Positions 1-8,243 of a stretch of 64,000 nt of DNA are shown here, piece after piece. The notes beneath the pieces were generated by a model. The model had not been told where the DNA came from. It saw only the letters and a program-made list of their open reading frames with translations, and ran no database searches. The DNA lies in contig CP082844.1 of assembly GCA_019930625.1 (NCBI GenBank), forward strand, positions 124,001 to 188,000, written 5' to 3'. The translations under genes were made by a program, and so were the position numbers. Source of the stretch: Nocardia asteroides (GTDB taxonomy: Bacteria > Actinomycetota > Actinomycetes > Mycobacteriales > Mycobacteriaceae). Position 1 is the stretch's first letter. Each line of letters opens with the position of its first letter.

Positions 1-1018
1 CCAGCTTGGCCGGGATCACGATGTCCAGGTGCGCGAGCAGATCGCCGCGCGCGCCGGAGCGCAGCCGCGGCATGCCGTGACCGCGCAGCACCGAGATCTC
101 GCCGGGCTGGGTGCCCGCCGGAATGGTCAACTCGGTCGGACCGTCCAGGATGGTGTCGATCACCACGGTGGTGCCCAGCGCCGCGTCGACCATCGGCACC
201 CGGATGGTGCAGTGCAGATCGTCACCGTCGCGGACGAAGACGTCGTGCGGTTGCTCCACGATCTCCACGTACAGGTCACCCGCGTGACCGCCACCCGGGC
301 CGACCTCGCCTTGCGCGGCCAGCCGCACCCGCATGCCGTTCGCGACGCCGGCGGGAATCGGCGCGGCGATCTCGCGGCGCGCCCGCACCCGGCCGTCGCC
401 GCCGCACTTGTGGCACGGGTCCGGGATGGTCTCGCCCGCGCCCCGGCACGTGGGGCACGGGCGCGAAGTCAGCACCTGGCCGAGGAAGGATCGTTGCACG
501 GACTGGACTTCGCCCGCGCCGCCGCAGGTCTCACAGCGCACCGGCTTGGAGTTGCCGTTGGTACCCGAGCCCTGGCAGATGTCGCACAGGATCGCGGTGT
601 CCACGGTGAGGTGCTTGGTCACGCCGACCGCGCACTCGGCCAGGCTGAGCCGGGTGCGGATCAGCGAATCGGCGCCCGGCTGGACCCGGCCACGCGGCTT
701 GCGCGCGCCGGTCGTCCCGCTCATGCCGCCGAAGAACGCCTCGAACACGTCGCCGAGCCCGCCGAAGCCCGCGCCGTTGAAGCCGGCCCCGCCCGCGCCG
801 GATTCCATCGGGTCGCCGCCCATGTCGACGACGCGCCGCTTCTCCGGATCCGACAGCACCTCGTAGGCGGTCGACACTTCCTTGAACTTGGCCTGCGCCG
901 CCTCGTCGGGGTTGACGTCGGGGTGGAGCTCACGCGCCAGCTTGCGGTATGCCCGCTTGATCTCCTGATCGGTCGCGTTCTTCGCGACGCCGAGCAGTCC
1001 GTAGTAGTCCCGTGCCAC
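1..1018 (-). CDS. dnaJ: Chaperone DnaJ (DnaJ2 type), 3' end cut by window
   Basis: Co-chaperone that delivers substrates to DnaK and stimulates its ATPase. The GTG start at 1018 gives [14 protein letters not shown], a J domain with the HPD tripeptide, then a Gly/Phe-rich linker. Four zinc motifs of the CxxCxGxG type follow ([32 protein letters not shown]), then the C-terminal substrate-binding domain, which runs off the left edge. About 339 of some 380 expected residues are present. It lies 151 bp downstream of hrcA on the same strand, so it may be cotranscribed, but the gap is long enough for its own promoter and holds a HAIR-like inverted repeat. Longer overlapping ORFs here are shadows. 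Confidence 0.95.
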   Translation of the reverse strand, partial: MARDYYGLLGVAKNATDQEIKRAYRKLARELHPDVNPDEAAQAKFKEVSTAYEVLSDPEKRRVVDMGGDPMESGAGGAGFNGAGFGGLGDVFEAFFGGMSGTTGARKPRGRVQPGADSLIRTRLSLAECAVGVTKHLTVDTAILCDICQGSGTNGNSKPVRCETCGGAGEVQSVQRSFLGQVLTSRPCPTCRGAGETIPDPCHKCGGDGRVRARREIAAPIPAGVANGMRVRLAAQGEVGPGGGHAGDLYVEIVEQPHDVFVRDGDDLHCTIRVPMVDAALGTTVVIDTILDGPTELTIPAGTQPGEISVLRGHGMPRLRSGARGDLLAHLDIVIPAKL

Positions 1019-1094
1019 TTGAGTTCTCTAGTCCTTGGTCGTTCTCGACAGTGCCGCCGGTGCCCGCGCCGGATTCGAAACGCGCCGACAACAG

Positions 1095-1115
1095 CATTAG
1101 TCTTGTGCACTCAAC
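1095..1115. promoter_or_regulatory. HAIR-like inverted repeat upstream of dnaJ
   Basis: The plus strand reads CATTAGT, seven bases, then ACTCAAC. The HspR-associated inverted repeat (HAIR) is CTTGAGT-N7-ACTCAAG. The spacing is exact and 11 of 14 arm bases match. It ends about 77 bp before the dnaJ GTG start, where an operator would be expected. HspR binding is an inference from the match alone. Confidence 0.4.
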
Positions 1116-1169
1116 TTTATCCGCCCGAAGGGTCGAGCGTAGCAGTGGCATCGCCGACCGGTGTTCAGG

Positions 1170-2201
1170 TCAGCGCTCGGCGAGGACCTCGCCGATGTAT
1201 CGGGCGACGGCCGCGACCGACGCGATCGTGCCGGGATAGTCCATCCGCGTCGGGCCCAGCACACCCATACCGCCGAGCACCGCTCCCGCCGCGCCGTAGC
1301 CGGTCGACACAACAGACGTCCCGCGCATCTGCTCGACCTGCGTCTCCTCGCCGATGCGGACCGTGACCGTCCCCGGCTGCTGGGCCGCCGCGAGCAGCTT
1401 GAGCACGATCACCTGCTCCTCCAGCGCCTCCAGAACCGCCCGCAAGGAGCCGGGGAAGCCGAAGTCGGCGGCGTTGCGGGTGAGGTTGGCGGTGCCGCCG
1501 AGCACCAATCGTTCCTCGGGATGTTCCACCAGCGTCTCCACCAGTACCGTGGACACCCGCACCAGCACGTCGCGCAGCCGCACCGGCGCGCGCTCGGGCA
1601 GCTCCGCGACCGCCGCCGAGGCCGAGGCCAGGCGTTTGCCGTCCATGGCGCCGCCGAGCATGCCGCGCAGCGCGGCCAGATCCTCGTCGTCGATCACGGC
1701 GCCGAGGTCGACCAGTCGCTGATCGACGCGGCCGGTGTCGGTGATCACCACCAGCAGCAGGCGCGCGGGATTGAGCGCGACCACCTCGATGTGACGCACC
1801 GTGGACGCCGAGACCGTGGGGTACTGCACGACGGCGACCTGCCTGGTCAGCTGGGCCAGCAAGCGGACGCCCCTGCGCAGCACGTCGTCGAGGTCGACGC
1901 CCGACTCCAGGAACTCCATGATCGCCCTGCGCTCCGCCGCCGACAGCGGCTTCACCTCCGAGATCCGGTCCACGAACTGCCTATAGCCTTTGTCCGTCGG
2001 GATCCGGCCGGAACTCGTGTGCGGCTGTGTGATGTAGCCCTCGGCCTCGAGCACCGCCATGTCGTTGCGCACCGTCGCGCTGGAAACACCCAGATTGTGC
2101 CGCTCGACCAGCGTCTTCGACCCGATCGGCTCCTTGGTCGCGACATAGTCCGCGACGATCGCGCGCAGGACCTCGAAGCGCCGATCCTCGGTGCTCGACA
2201 T
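1170..2201 (-). CDS. hrcA: Heat-inducible transcription repressor HrcA
   Basis: Repressor of groE-type heat-shock genes that binds CIRCE operators. The 343-residue product has the usual family length. It begins [20 protein letters not shown] with an N-terminal winged helix ([25 protein letters not shown] region), followed by the GAF-like dimerisation domain. The ATG at 2201 is chosen because GAGGAGGTGGGG lies just upstream; the open frame extends 23 codons further but without a better site. dnaJ follows on the same strand, the order seen in mycobacteria (Rv2374c-Rv2373c). I found no CIRCE element upstream. Confidence 0.95.
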   Translation of the reverse strand: MSSTEDRRFEVLRAIVADYVATKEPIGSKTLVERHNLGVSSATVRNDMAVLEAEGYITQPHTSSGRIPTDKGYRQFVDRISEVKPLSAAERRAIMEFLESGVDLDDVLRRGVRLLAQLTRQVAVVQYPTVSASTVRHIEVVALNPARLLLVVITDTGRVDQRLVDLGAVIDDEDLAALRGMLGGAMDGKRLASASAAVAELPERAPVRLRDVLVRVSTVLVETLVEHPEERLVLGGTANLTRNAADFGFPGSLRAVLEALEEQVIVLKLLAAAQQPGTVTVRIGEETQVEQMRGTSVVSTGYGAAGAVLGGMGVLGPTRMDYPGTIASVAAVARYIGEVLAER

Positions 2202-2416
2202 CGGCCCCACCTCCTCGCTGACTCTCCGGTCTCGCCGTAGCCGGCGCAGACGGCCCACCTCATCGCCCACCTCATCGCAGGCGAATCCCGGGTGGTCTGT
2301 CGATCCAGTCTAATTGTCGGCAGCCGGATCGCCGCTCGGCAACGCACCGCTCGGCGCGACGGTCAGCGGCTCCGACCACCGCGAGCCACGGCGCCGGGTC
2401 GGGGGACCAGCGACGC

Positions 2417-2643
2417 GTGTCCGACATCCCGCTTTCCCGGCTCAGCGCCTCCGTCCTGCGCGACCTGGTCGATAACGAACGCGGCGCGGAACATATCGCC
2501 AAGGCGGACAACATGATTCGGCAGCTCTACAAGATCTGCCCGGAGCAGAGTACCGCCTCGAGCAGCGGATCATCAGTCAGCGGCTGAAGCAGGTGCGCCG
2601 CGCTGACCCAGGCCGGAACCGAAGCGCCGCACGATCATCATGA
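2417..2643 (+). pseudogene. Small frameshifted ORF, unknown function
   Basis: A GTG at 2417, preceded by GGGGGA, opens a frame beginning VSDIPLSRLSASVLRDLVDN. About 43 codons have strongly GC-biased third positions. At about 2545 the coding signal jumps to another frame (AEYRLEQRIISQRLKQVRR), as if one base were missing, and ends at TGA 2641-2643. Unshifted, the first frame stops at 2585-2587 (56 residues). The joined product would be about 75 residues, helical and charged. A strong inverted repeat covers its end. I do not recognise the family. It could be a decaying gene, a sequencing error or chance; codon bias argues against chance. The rest of the hrcA-to-2780 gap shows nothing else. Confidence 0.35.
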
Positions 2644-2655
2644 TCGCGCGGCGCT
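2623..2655. terminator. Near-perfect inverted repeat, probable terminator
   Basis: Arms AGCGCCGC and GCGGCGCT enclose CGATCAT-C-ATGATCG, with one mismatched pair between the two blocks. There is no T-tract, as is common in actinobacteria. It overlaps the end of the small frameshifted ORF and could also stop transcripts of the 71-residue gene arriving on the minus strand. Confidence 0.5.
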
Positions 2656-2780
2656 GTGGTATTCAGGATCCGTCGACATCGGGGATCCGTCGCATTCCGT
2701 CCGGCGCTTTCGCACCGCGTACGGAGCTCTGGCTCCCGAAATGACACAGAACTGCGGCGGTCGTGGACCAGCCGTAGCGG

Positions 2781-2996
2781 TCAGCCGCAGTCGCCGACTT
2801 TCGCCTGCTTGCCCGCCAGGGCGTCGAGACCGAGCATCGCCAGCAGCGACTCGCAGTCAGCGGCGTTCTGCGCGTAGCTGGCCACGGTGCGGGCGGCGAC
2901 GGCGCATTGGCGCGCATTCTCCGCTCTCTCCGCTGCCCGCGCCACCGCGAACTCGCCCGGCTCATGGATAAGAGTGATGTGTCGTGCCGACGCCAT
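2781..2996 (-). CDS. Small hypothetical protein (71 aa)
   Basis: ATG at 2996 follows a near-ideal ribosome binding site (AAGGAGAC, then AA), which makes this a convincing gene despite its size. The product starts MASARHITLIHEPGEF. It has an Ala/Glu/Arg-rich central helix and three cysteines (31, 48 and 70) with no metal-binding spacing I can name. There is no signal peptide or membrane segment. It stands alone: hemW ends 194 bp upstream on the same strand. Function unknown. Confidence 0.7.
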   Translation of the reverse strand: MASARHITLIHEPGEFAVARAAERAENARQCAVAARTVASYAQNAADCESLLAMLGLDALAGKQAKVGDCG

Positions 2997-3190
2997 TTGT
3001 CTCCTTGGGGTTGGTCGCAGACTACGCGGCCGGTGGGCAACGCGGTACCGGAATGGAATGCGCGGTTCGCCGGACCACCGAACGGTGGTGCGGAATCGGG
3101 CTCGTCCGACAGGAAGCGCAAACGCTCGCGATCCATTGGGCCAGTTGCTTTTCGCGAGGCCGGTGTGCATACCGCCTCGAGTGGCGCGCA

Positions 3191-4399
3191 TCAGTCGAGC
3201 AATTCGCGGACGACACCGTCGGCGAGGAGGCGGCCGCGATCGGTGAGGACGAGCCGGTCGTCGTCGGTGCGCAGGGCGAGGCCGTCGGCGACCACCCGGC
3301 CCACCGCGGCGATGGCGGAGGACGCCAGATCCGCCAGGGGCAGGCCGGTGCGCAACCGCACGGCGAGCATGACTCGTTCGGTGTACCGCTCGTCGTCGCT
3401 GAGCGCTTCCCATCCGGCCGCGGGCAGACCGCCCTGGCCGACTCGGTCCGCGTATCGCGCGGGGTGTTTGACGTTCCACCACCGCACTCCCCCGACATGG
3501 CTGTGCGCGCCGGGACCGGCGCCCAGCCAGTCGCCGCCGTCCCAGTAGCCGAGATTGTGCCGGCAGACCGCCGCCGCGCCTGCGGCCCAGTTCGAGACCT
3601 CGTACCAGTCGAGCCCGGCCGCGCGGAGCCGGGCGTCGATCCGTTCGTAGCGCGCGGCGAGCACGTCGTCGTCGGGCGCGGGCAGTTCGCCGCGGCGCAC
3701 GCGCCGGGCCAGCGCGGTGCCGTCCTCCACGATCAGCGAATAGGCCGAGACGTGGTCGACACCGGCGTCGAGCACCGCGTCCAGGCTGGCGTCGAGATCG
3801 GCGTCGCGCTCGCCCGGCGTCCCGTAGATCAGATCCAGATTGACGTGCTCGAAGCCGGCGGCACGCGCTTCCCGCGCCGCGGCCACCGCCCGGCCGGGGG
3901 TGTGTGTGCGGTCGAGCACCCTCAGCACGTGTTCCGCGGCGGACTGCATGCCCAGCGACACCCGCGTGAACCCGGCCTCCCGGATGCGCCGGAAGAACTC
4001 CGGCGAGGTGGATTCCGGATTGGATTCCGTGGTGATCTCGGCGTCGGCGGCGAGGCGGAACTCGCCGCGCACCGCGTCCAGCACCGCGGCCAGACCGTCG
4101 CCGCCCAGCAGCGAGGGCGTTCCCCCGCCGACGAACACGGTGGACACCTCCGGTGTCGCGGTGGGCAGCGCCGCGAACTCCCGCGCCGCGGTCGCCAGCT
4201 CGCCGCGCAACGCCGTCGACCACGACTGCGGCGAGGCCGAGCTGCCGAGCTCACCCGCGGTGTAGGTGTTGAAGTCGCAGTAACCGCACCGCGTCGCGCA
4301 GAACGGCACGTGCACGTAGATCCCGAACGGCCCGTGGCCGAAGTCACGCACCACCGGTGCGGACGTATCGGTGCTCGCGGACGCGGCGGAAGAACTCAC
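3191..4399 (-). CDS. hemW: Radical SAM heme chaperone HemW
   Basis: Oxygen-independent coproporphyrinogen III oxidase-like protein of the HemW branch, a heme-trafficking chaperone with a radical SAM cluster. The 402-residue product has GIYVHVPFC leading into C34-x3-C38-x2-C41, the cysteines that bind the 4Fe-4S cluster, followed by VFVGGGTPSLL, the SAM-binding glycine motif. A GTG at 4399 is used as start; in-frame codons further upstream would add a non-conserved Arg-rich stretch. The extra cysteine before the motif seen in true HemN is absent, which favours HemW. Monocistronic. Family hemN/hemW genes are often annotated as coproporphyrinogen oxidase, probably wrongly in this branch. Confidence 0.93.
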   Translation of the reverse strand: MSSSAASASTDTSAPVVRDFGHGPFGIYVHVPFCATRCGYCDFNTYTAGELGSSASPQSWSTALRGELATAAREFAALPTATPEVSTVFVGGGTPSLLGGDGLAAVLDAVRGEFRLAADAEITTESNPESTSPEFFRRIREAGFTRVSLGMQSAAEHVLRVLDRTHTPGRAVAAAREARAAGFEHVNLDLIYGTPGERDADLDASLDAVLDAGVDHVSAYSLIVEDGTALARRVRRGELPAPDDDVLAARYERIDARLRAAGLDWYEVSNWAAGAAAVCRHNLGYWDGGDWLGAGPGAHSHVGGVRWWNVKHPARYADRVGQGGLPAAGWEALSDDERYTERVMLAVRLRTGLPLADLASSAIAAVGRVVADGLALRTDDDRLVLTDRGRLLADGVVRELLD

Positions 4400-4673
4400 C
4401 TGTCCAGTGTGAACGCCACGGTGTTCACGCCGACGTCCGGGACTCCGCCGGGCGTCGGCGAGTCTCCGGTTGCGACCGATGCGCTCACCGAGCACCCGAC
4501 CCTCGTATCCGTGGGATCACCCCGGTGATCGGCCCGCAGCGCAGACCAGGCGCACCGTGACCAGTCGCCGACATCGCCGGCCACGAGAAGCGCGCGGCGA
4601 TCGAACCGCCGCGCCTTCTCCTCGGCGAGCGCGGCGCACCGTCGGCTTACCCTTCGCGCGGCTAGCGACCGGG

Positions 4674-5081
4674 TCAGTCCGTCACGATGGGAGTGTTCTG
4701 GTTGGCGGTGAGCACCCAGCGGCCGTCCTCCTTGGACATCACATACATCGGGGTGCCTTCCCTGTCCAGGTCGCCCGCGGGGGTGAAGTAGCGCTGGCGC
4801 ACCTTGACCGCCGCGACGTCGGGGCGGATGAACAAGACGTGCTCGACTTCGTAGGTCGCCTTGCCGTGCGCACCGGACCCGGGCAGCACCGCGGCGGTGA
4901 ACTCGGCGATGGCGGCGCGCCCGAAGAGGCGCTTGCCGTGCCCGGTGGTCCAGATCGCGTCCTCGCGGAACAGAGCCGCGAATTCCTCGACCGACTCGGT
5001 GCGCTGAACGTGTTCCACGGTGGCGACCACCGCGCGGATGGCTTCGATCTCGGCGGCGGCGTCGACAGTTGGTGTACTCAT
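4674..5081 (-). CDS. SnoaL-like / SgcJ-EcaC family protein
   Basis: A 135-residue protein of the NTF2-like fold. MSTPTVDAAAEIEAIRAVV opens the usual N-terminal helix. Central aromatic and acidic residues follow (FREDAIWTTG), then a pattern of strands ending RWVLTANQNTPIV. The family includes polyketide cyclases and many uncharacterised ligand-binding proteins, so the ligand cannot be named. The ATG at 5081 is the only start fitting the family length; its ribosome binding site is weak. It is transcribed divergently from the sulfite reductase operon. A role in sulfur metabolism is not indicated. Confidence 0.8.
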   Translation of the reverse strand: MSTPTVDAAAEIEAIRAVVATVEHVQRTESVEEFAALFREDAIWTTGHGKRLFGRAAIAEFTAAVLPGSGAHGKATYEVEHVLFIRPDVAAVKVRQRYFTPAGDLDREGTPMYVMSKEDGRWVLTANQNTPIVTD

Positions 5082-5281
5082 GGTGGCGAGCTTGCTACCT
5101 CGAGCTGACTCGAGGTCAAGCGGCGTGCGCCGTCTCACTGACGACCCGGCGGACGTATCACGCGCCCGGTTCGGCGCGCGAACTATGACAGCCGTCACAA
5201 ACCGGGTCGAGCGTCCAGGGAATTTCCCGCCAAAATGCGGGGAATACCGGATGCGGGGTCGGAAGGCCGGCGCTGACGTGG

Positions 5282-5294
5282 CACAATGGGCCGC
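5282..5294 (+). promoter_or_regulatory. -10 element for a leaderless transcript
   Basis: CACAAT at 5282-5287 resembles a -10 hexamer and lies seven bases before the leader-peptide ATG at 5295. That spacing places transcription start on the ATG itself. No convincing -35 is visible. A short palindrome, GGGAATTTCCC, at 5218-5228 could be an activator site. Confidence 0.45.
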
Positions 5295-5387
5295 ATGCGC
5301 GCTTTGGGAGTACGACTTGTGGCACGTCGCCACGTCGATTACAAGCGCGTCTGTAGCGCCTGCTGTCTGTCCGGTTCCCTCCGGTAG
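5295..5387 (+). CDS. Cysteine-rich regulatory leader peptide of the sulfite reductase operon
   Basis: A 30-codon ORF containing LVARRHVD then KRVCSACC, with three Cys codons in a five-codon span and a TAG at 5385. It matches the pattern of actinobacterial leader peptides (ARRHVDxxRV..C) placed before cysteine and sulfur genes. In mycobacteria, ribosome stalling at Cys codons in such peptides raises expression of the downstream operon when cysteine is scarce. It has no ribosome binding site and appears leaderless. The distance to the sir ATG is 123 bp and contains a hairpin. The peptide itself probably has no function beyond being translated. Confidence 0.8.
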   Translation: MRALGVRLVARRHVDYKRVCSACCLSGSLR

Positions 5388-5437
5388 TTCAGCGCGCCCG
5401 ATCCCCGGCCTCCGGCGATCCCGACTCCATCGGCCCG

Positions 5438-5460
5438 CTGACACCGCAGGTGTGAGTCAG
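5438..5460 (+). promoter_or_regulatory. Hairpin between leader peptide and sir
   Basis: ACACC-GCA-GGTGT forms a five-base stem at 5441-5453 and can extend through CTG/CAG after a small bulge. It lies between the leader ORF stop and the sir ribosome binding site (5500s), a suitable place for an attenuation structure. No experimental basis. Confidence 0.35.
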
Positions 5461-5510
5461 CCCCTCACGCCCTCAGCAGGATGTACCACCCACCCCGCAG
5501 GAGCGACCCC

Positions 5511-7325
5511 ATGACGTCGAGCACCGACGCCGGTCCGACCGATCAGCCCACGCCCGGATCCGAGCCCGGCCCCCGCGCGCGCCCCGAACGCCCGGCTTCC
5601 GAACGCCGGGTCCGCCCGGACCGCCCGCGTCCCGAGGCGACTTCCACGGGACCGCGCGCCCGCACCGGCAAGCCGGTGCGCCGCAAGGCCGAGGGCCAGT
5701 GGGCGCTGGGCTACCGCGAACCGCTGAACCCGAACGAACAGTCCAAGAAGGACGACAACCCGCTCAACGTCCGCGCCCGGATCGAGAACATTTACGCCAA
5801 GACCGGATTCGACGGCATCGACAAGGGCGATCTGCGCGGCCGGTTCCGCTGGTGGGGTCTGTACACCCAGCGCGAGCAGGGCTACGACGGCAGCTGGACC
5901 GGTGACGAGAACATCGACGTGCTCGAGGCCAAGTACTTCATGATGCGCGTGCGCTGCGACGGGGGTGCGCTGAATGTCGCGCAACTGCGCACGCTCGGGC
6001 AGATCTCCACCGAGTTCGCCCGGGACACCGCGGATCTGTCCGACCGGGAGAACGTGCAGTACCACTGGATCGAGGTGGAGAACGTCCCCGAGATCTGGAA
6101 GCGGATCGAAGCGGTCGGCCTGAAGACCACCGAGGCGTGCGGCGACTGCCCGCGCGTGGTGCTCGGTTCCCCGCTCGCGGGCGAGTCGCTGGACGAGGTC
6201 ATCGACCCGACGCCCGCGATCGAGGAGATCGTGCGCCGCTACATCGGCAAGAAGGAGTACTCCAACCTGCCGCGCAAGTTCAAGACCGCGATCTCCGGCC
6301 AGCAGGACGTGGTGCATGAGATCAACGATGTGGCGTTCGTCGGCGTGGTGCATCCCGAACACGGCCCCGGTCTGGATCTGTGGGTCGGCGGCGGCCTGTC
6401 CACCAACCCGATGCTCGCCAAGCGGGTCGGCGCATGGGTGCCGCTGGAGGAGGTGCCCGACGTCTGGGAAGCCGTCGTGTCGCTGTTCCGTGACTACGGC
6501 TACCGCCGCCTGCGCACGAAGGCGCGCTTGAAGTTCCTGATCAAGGACTGGGGCATCGAGAAGTTCCGCCAGGTGCTGGAAGACGAGTACCTGAAGCGCA
6601 AGCTGATCGACGGCCCCGCGCCGCAGCAGCCGACCAAGCCGATCGACCACGTCGGCGTGCAGCGGCTGCGTAACGGGCTCAACGCCGTCGGCTTCTCCCC
6701 CATCGCGGGCCGGGTGTCGGGCACCGTCCTGACCAAGGTCGCCGACGCGGTCGAGCGGATCGGCTCCGATCGCGTCCGATTCACCCCGTACCAGAAACTG
6801 ATCGTTCTCGATGTTCCCGACGACCAGGTCGACGCGCTGATCGAGGAGCTGGAACCCCTCGGCCTGCAGGCGCGGCCCTCGCTGTGGCGGCGCAACCTGA
6901 TGGCCTGCACGGGAATCGAGTTCTGCAAGCTCTCCTTCGCCGAGACCCGCAAGCGGTCCCAGGCGCTGGTGCCGGAGCTGGAGGAGCGGCTTGCGGATCT
7001 GAACGCGCAGCTGGACGTTCCCATCACGATCAACATCAACGGCTGCCCGAACTCCTGCGCTCGCTCGCAGATCGCCGACATCGGGTTCAAGGGCCAGCTG
7101 GTCGACGACGGCGCCGGGAATCAGGTGGAGGGCTTCCAGGTTCACCTCGGTGGCAGCCTCGGCTTCGACAGCGCTTTCGGGCGCAAGCTGCGTCAGCACA
7201 AGGTGACCACCCAGGAACTCGGCGACTACGTCGAGCGGGTGGTGCGCAACTTCGTCAAACACCGTGCGGATGGCGAACGGTTCGCCCAGTGGGCGGTCCG
7301 CGCCGACGAGGCCGACCTCAGATAA
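5511..7325 (+). CDS. sir: Ferredoxin-type assimilatory sulfite reductase
   Basis: Reduces sulfite to sulfide with six electrons from ferredoxin, using siroheme coupled to a 4Fe-4S cluster. 604 residues. Cluster cysteines are C466 and C472 (CTGIEFC) and C512 and C516 (GCPNSC). Two ferrite-like repeats typical of nitrite/sulfite reductases precede them. The first 60 residues are a Pro/Arg-rich extension. The ATG at 5511 is preferred over one 30 bp upstream because GCAGGAGCG precedes it. It heads sir-cysH-cysD-cysN-chelatase, all on the plus strand. Nitrite reductase is the main alternative, but the context of sulfate genes and the cysteine leader favours sulfite. Confidence 0.95.
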   Translation: MTSSTDAGPTDQPTPGSEPGPRARPERPASERRVRPDRPRPEATSTGPRARTGKPVRRKAEGQWALGYREPLNPNEQSKKDDNPLNVRARIENIYAKTGFDGIDKGDLRGRFRWWGLYTQREQGYDGSWTGDENIDVLEAKYFMMRVRCDGGALNVAQLRTLGQISTEFARDTADLSDRENVQYHWIEVENVPEIWKRIEAVGLKTTEACGDCPRVVLGSPLAGESLDEVIDPTPAIEEIVRRYIGKKEYSNLPRKFKTAISGQQDVVHEINDVAFVGVVHPEHGPGLDLWVGGGLSTNPMLAKRVGAWVPLEEVPDVWEAVVSLFRDYGYRRLRTKARLKFLIKDWGIEKFRQVLEDEYLKRKLIDGPAPQQPTKPIDHVGVQRLRNGLNAVGFSPIAGRVSGTVLTKVADAVERIGSDRVRFTPYQKLIVLDVPDDQVDALIEELEPLGLQARPSLWRRNLMACTGIEFCKLSFAETRKRSQALVPELEERLADLNAQLDVPITININGCPNSCARSQIADIGFKGQLVDDGAGNQVEGFQVHLGGSLGFDSAFGRKLRQHKVTTQELGDYVERVVRNFVKHRADGERFAQWAVRADEADLR

Positions 7326-7345
7326 GTGTCGACGGGAGATCAACT

Positions 7346-8062
7346 GTGACCACCGAACTCGTGGAGAAGCTGTCCGAGGACGAGCTCCGTGCCATCGCCG
7401 AGCGCGGGGCCGCCGAACTGGACGGCGCGTCGGCGACCGAACTCTTGCAGTGGACCGAGGACACCTTCGGCACGAACTACATCGTGGCCTCCAACATGCA
7501 GGACGGCGTGCTGGTGCACCTGGCCGCGGGAATCCGCGCCGGCGTTGACGTGCTGTTCCTGGACACCGGCTACCACTTCGCCGAGACCATCGGCACCCGC
7601 GACGCGGTGGAGGCCGTGTACGGAGTGAACGTGGTCGACGTTCGGCCGGAACATACGGTGGCCGAACAGGATCAGCTGCTGGGCAAGGATCTGTTCGCCC
7701 GCGAGCCGAACGAGTGCTGCCGGTTGCGCAAGGTCGTCCCGCTGCAGAAGTCGCTGGCCGGATACAACGCCTGGGTCACCGGCATCCGCCGGGTGGAGGC
7801 CCCGACCCGGGCGAACGCACCGCTGATCTCGTTCGACGAGGGTTTCGGACTGGTGAAGATCAACCCGATCGCGCCGTGGTCGGACGAGCAGATGCAGGAC
7901 TACATCGAAAAGCACGGCATCCTCGTCAATCCCCTGGTGGAGGAGGGGTACCCGTCCATCGGCTGCGCTCCGTGCACCCGGAAGCCGGAGCCGGGAGCCG
8001 ATCCACGCAGCGGCCGTTGGGCCGGTCTCGCCAAGACCGAGTGCGGGTTGCACACAGCATGA
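7346..8062 (+). CDS. cysH: Adenylyl-sulfate (APS) reductase CysH
   Basis: Reduces APS to sulfite and AMP using thioredoxin or a similar donor. 238 residues. The paired cysteines C124-C125 and C207-x2-C210 ligate a 4Fe-4S cluster, which marks the APS-specific (bacterial assimilatory) type rather than cluster-free PAPS reductases. The C-terminal ECGLH (C233) carries the catalytic cysteine. GTG start at 7346 with ACGGGAGA upstream, 20 bp after sir. The TGA stop lies inside the first copy of a tandem repeat and overlaps the ATG of that repeat's small open frame. Confidence 0.95.
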   Translation: MTTELVEKLSEDELRAIAERGAAELDGASATELLQWTEDTFGTNYIVASNMQDGVLVHLAAGIRAGVDVLFLDTGYHFAETIGTRDAVEAVYGVNVVDVRPEHTVAEQDQLLGKDLFAREPNECCRLRKVVPLQKSLAGYNAWVTGIRRVEAPTRANAPLISFDEGFGLVKINPIAPWSDEQMQDYIEKHGILVNPLVEEGYPSIGCAPCTRKPEPGADPRSGRWAGLAKTECGLHTA

Positions 8063-8240
8063 CCGAGTCAGGGCCCGGAGGAGGCAGCCTGCGTAACCAC
8101 GCAGGGCCCCCTCGGGCATGCAGAAAAGAACACAGCATGACCGAGTCAGGGCCCGGAGGAGGCAGCCAGCGTAACCACGCAGGGCCCCTCGGGCATGCAC
8201 GAATCGACACAGCATGACCGAGTCAGGGCCCGGAGGAGAC
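8055..8240 (+). repeat. Tandem 77-78 bp repeat, dispersed family, between cysH and cysD
   Basis: Two full copies and a third truncated copy. Landmarks ATGACCGAGTCAGGGCCCGG start at 8059, 8137 and 8214, a period of 77-78 bp. The core runs GGGCCCGGAGGAGGCAGCC, then GCGTAACCACGCAGGGCC, with a hairpin (CCTGCGT-AACC-ACGCAGG) in copy one. The first copies keep an open frame (8059-8217, 52 codons) encoding twice the motif ESGPGGGS..RNHAGP. The third copy supplies CGGAGGAG as the ribosome binding site of cysD. The same core, with 6 differences in 38 bases, occurs inverted at 44351-44490. Nothing suggests the small frame is a functional protein. Confidence 0.85.
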
Positions 8241-8243
8241 ACC

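Noticed and set aside
2202..2416. Search for a CIRCE element before hrcA
   Set aside because: No TTAGCACTC-N9-GAGTGCTAA-like repeat is visible.
5457..7343. Minus-strand ORF of 628 codons over sir
   Set aside because: Exact antisense shadow of the sulfite reductase gene, which has all its motifs.
8059..8217. 52-codon ORF within the cysH-cysD repeat as a protein gene
   Set aside because: It consists entirely of the tandem repeat and lacks a ribosome binding site of its own outside the repeat; treated as a repeat with incidental coding.
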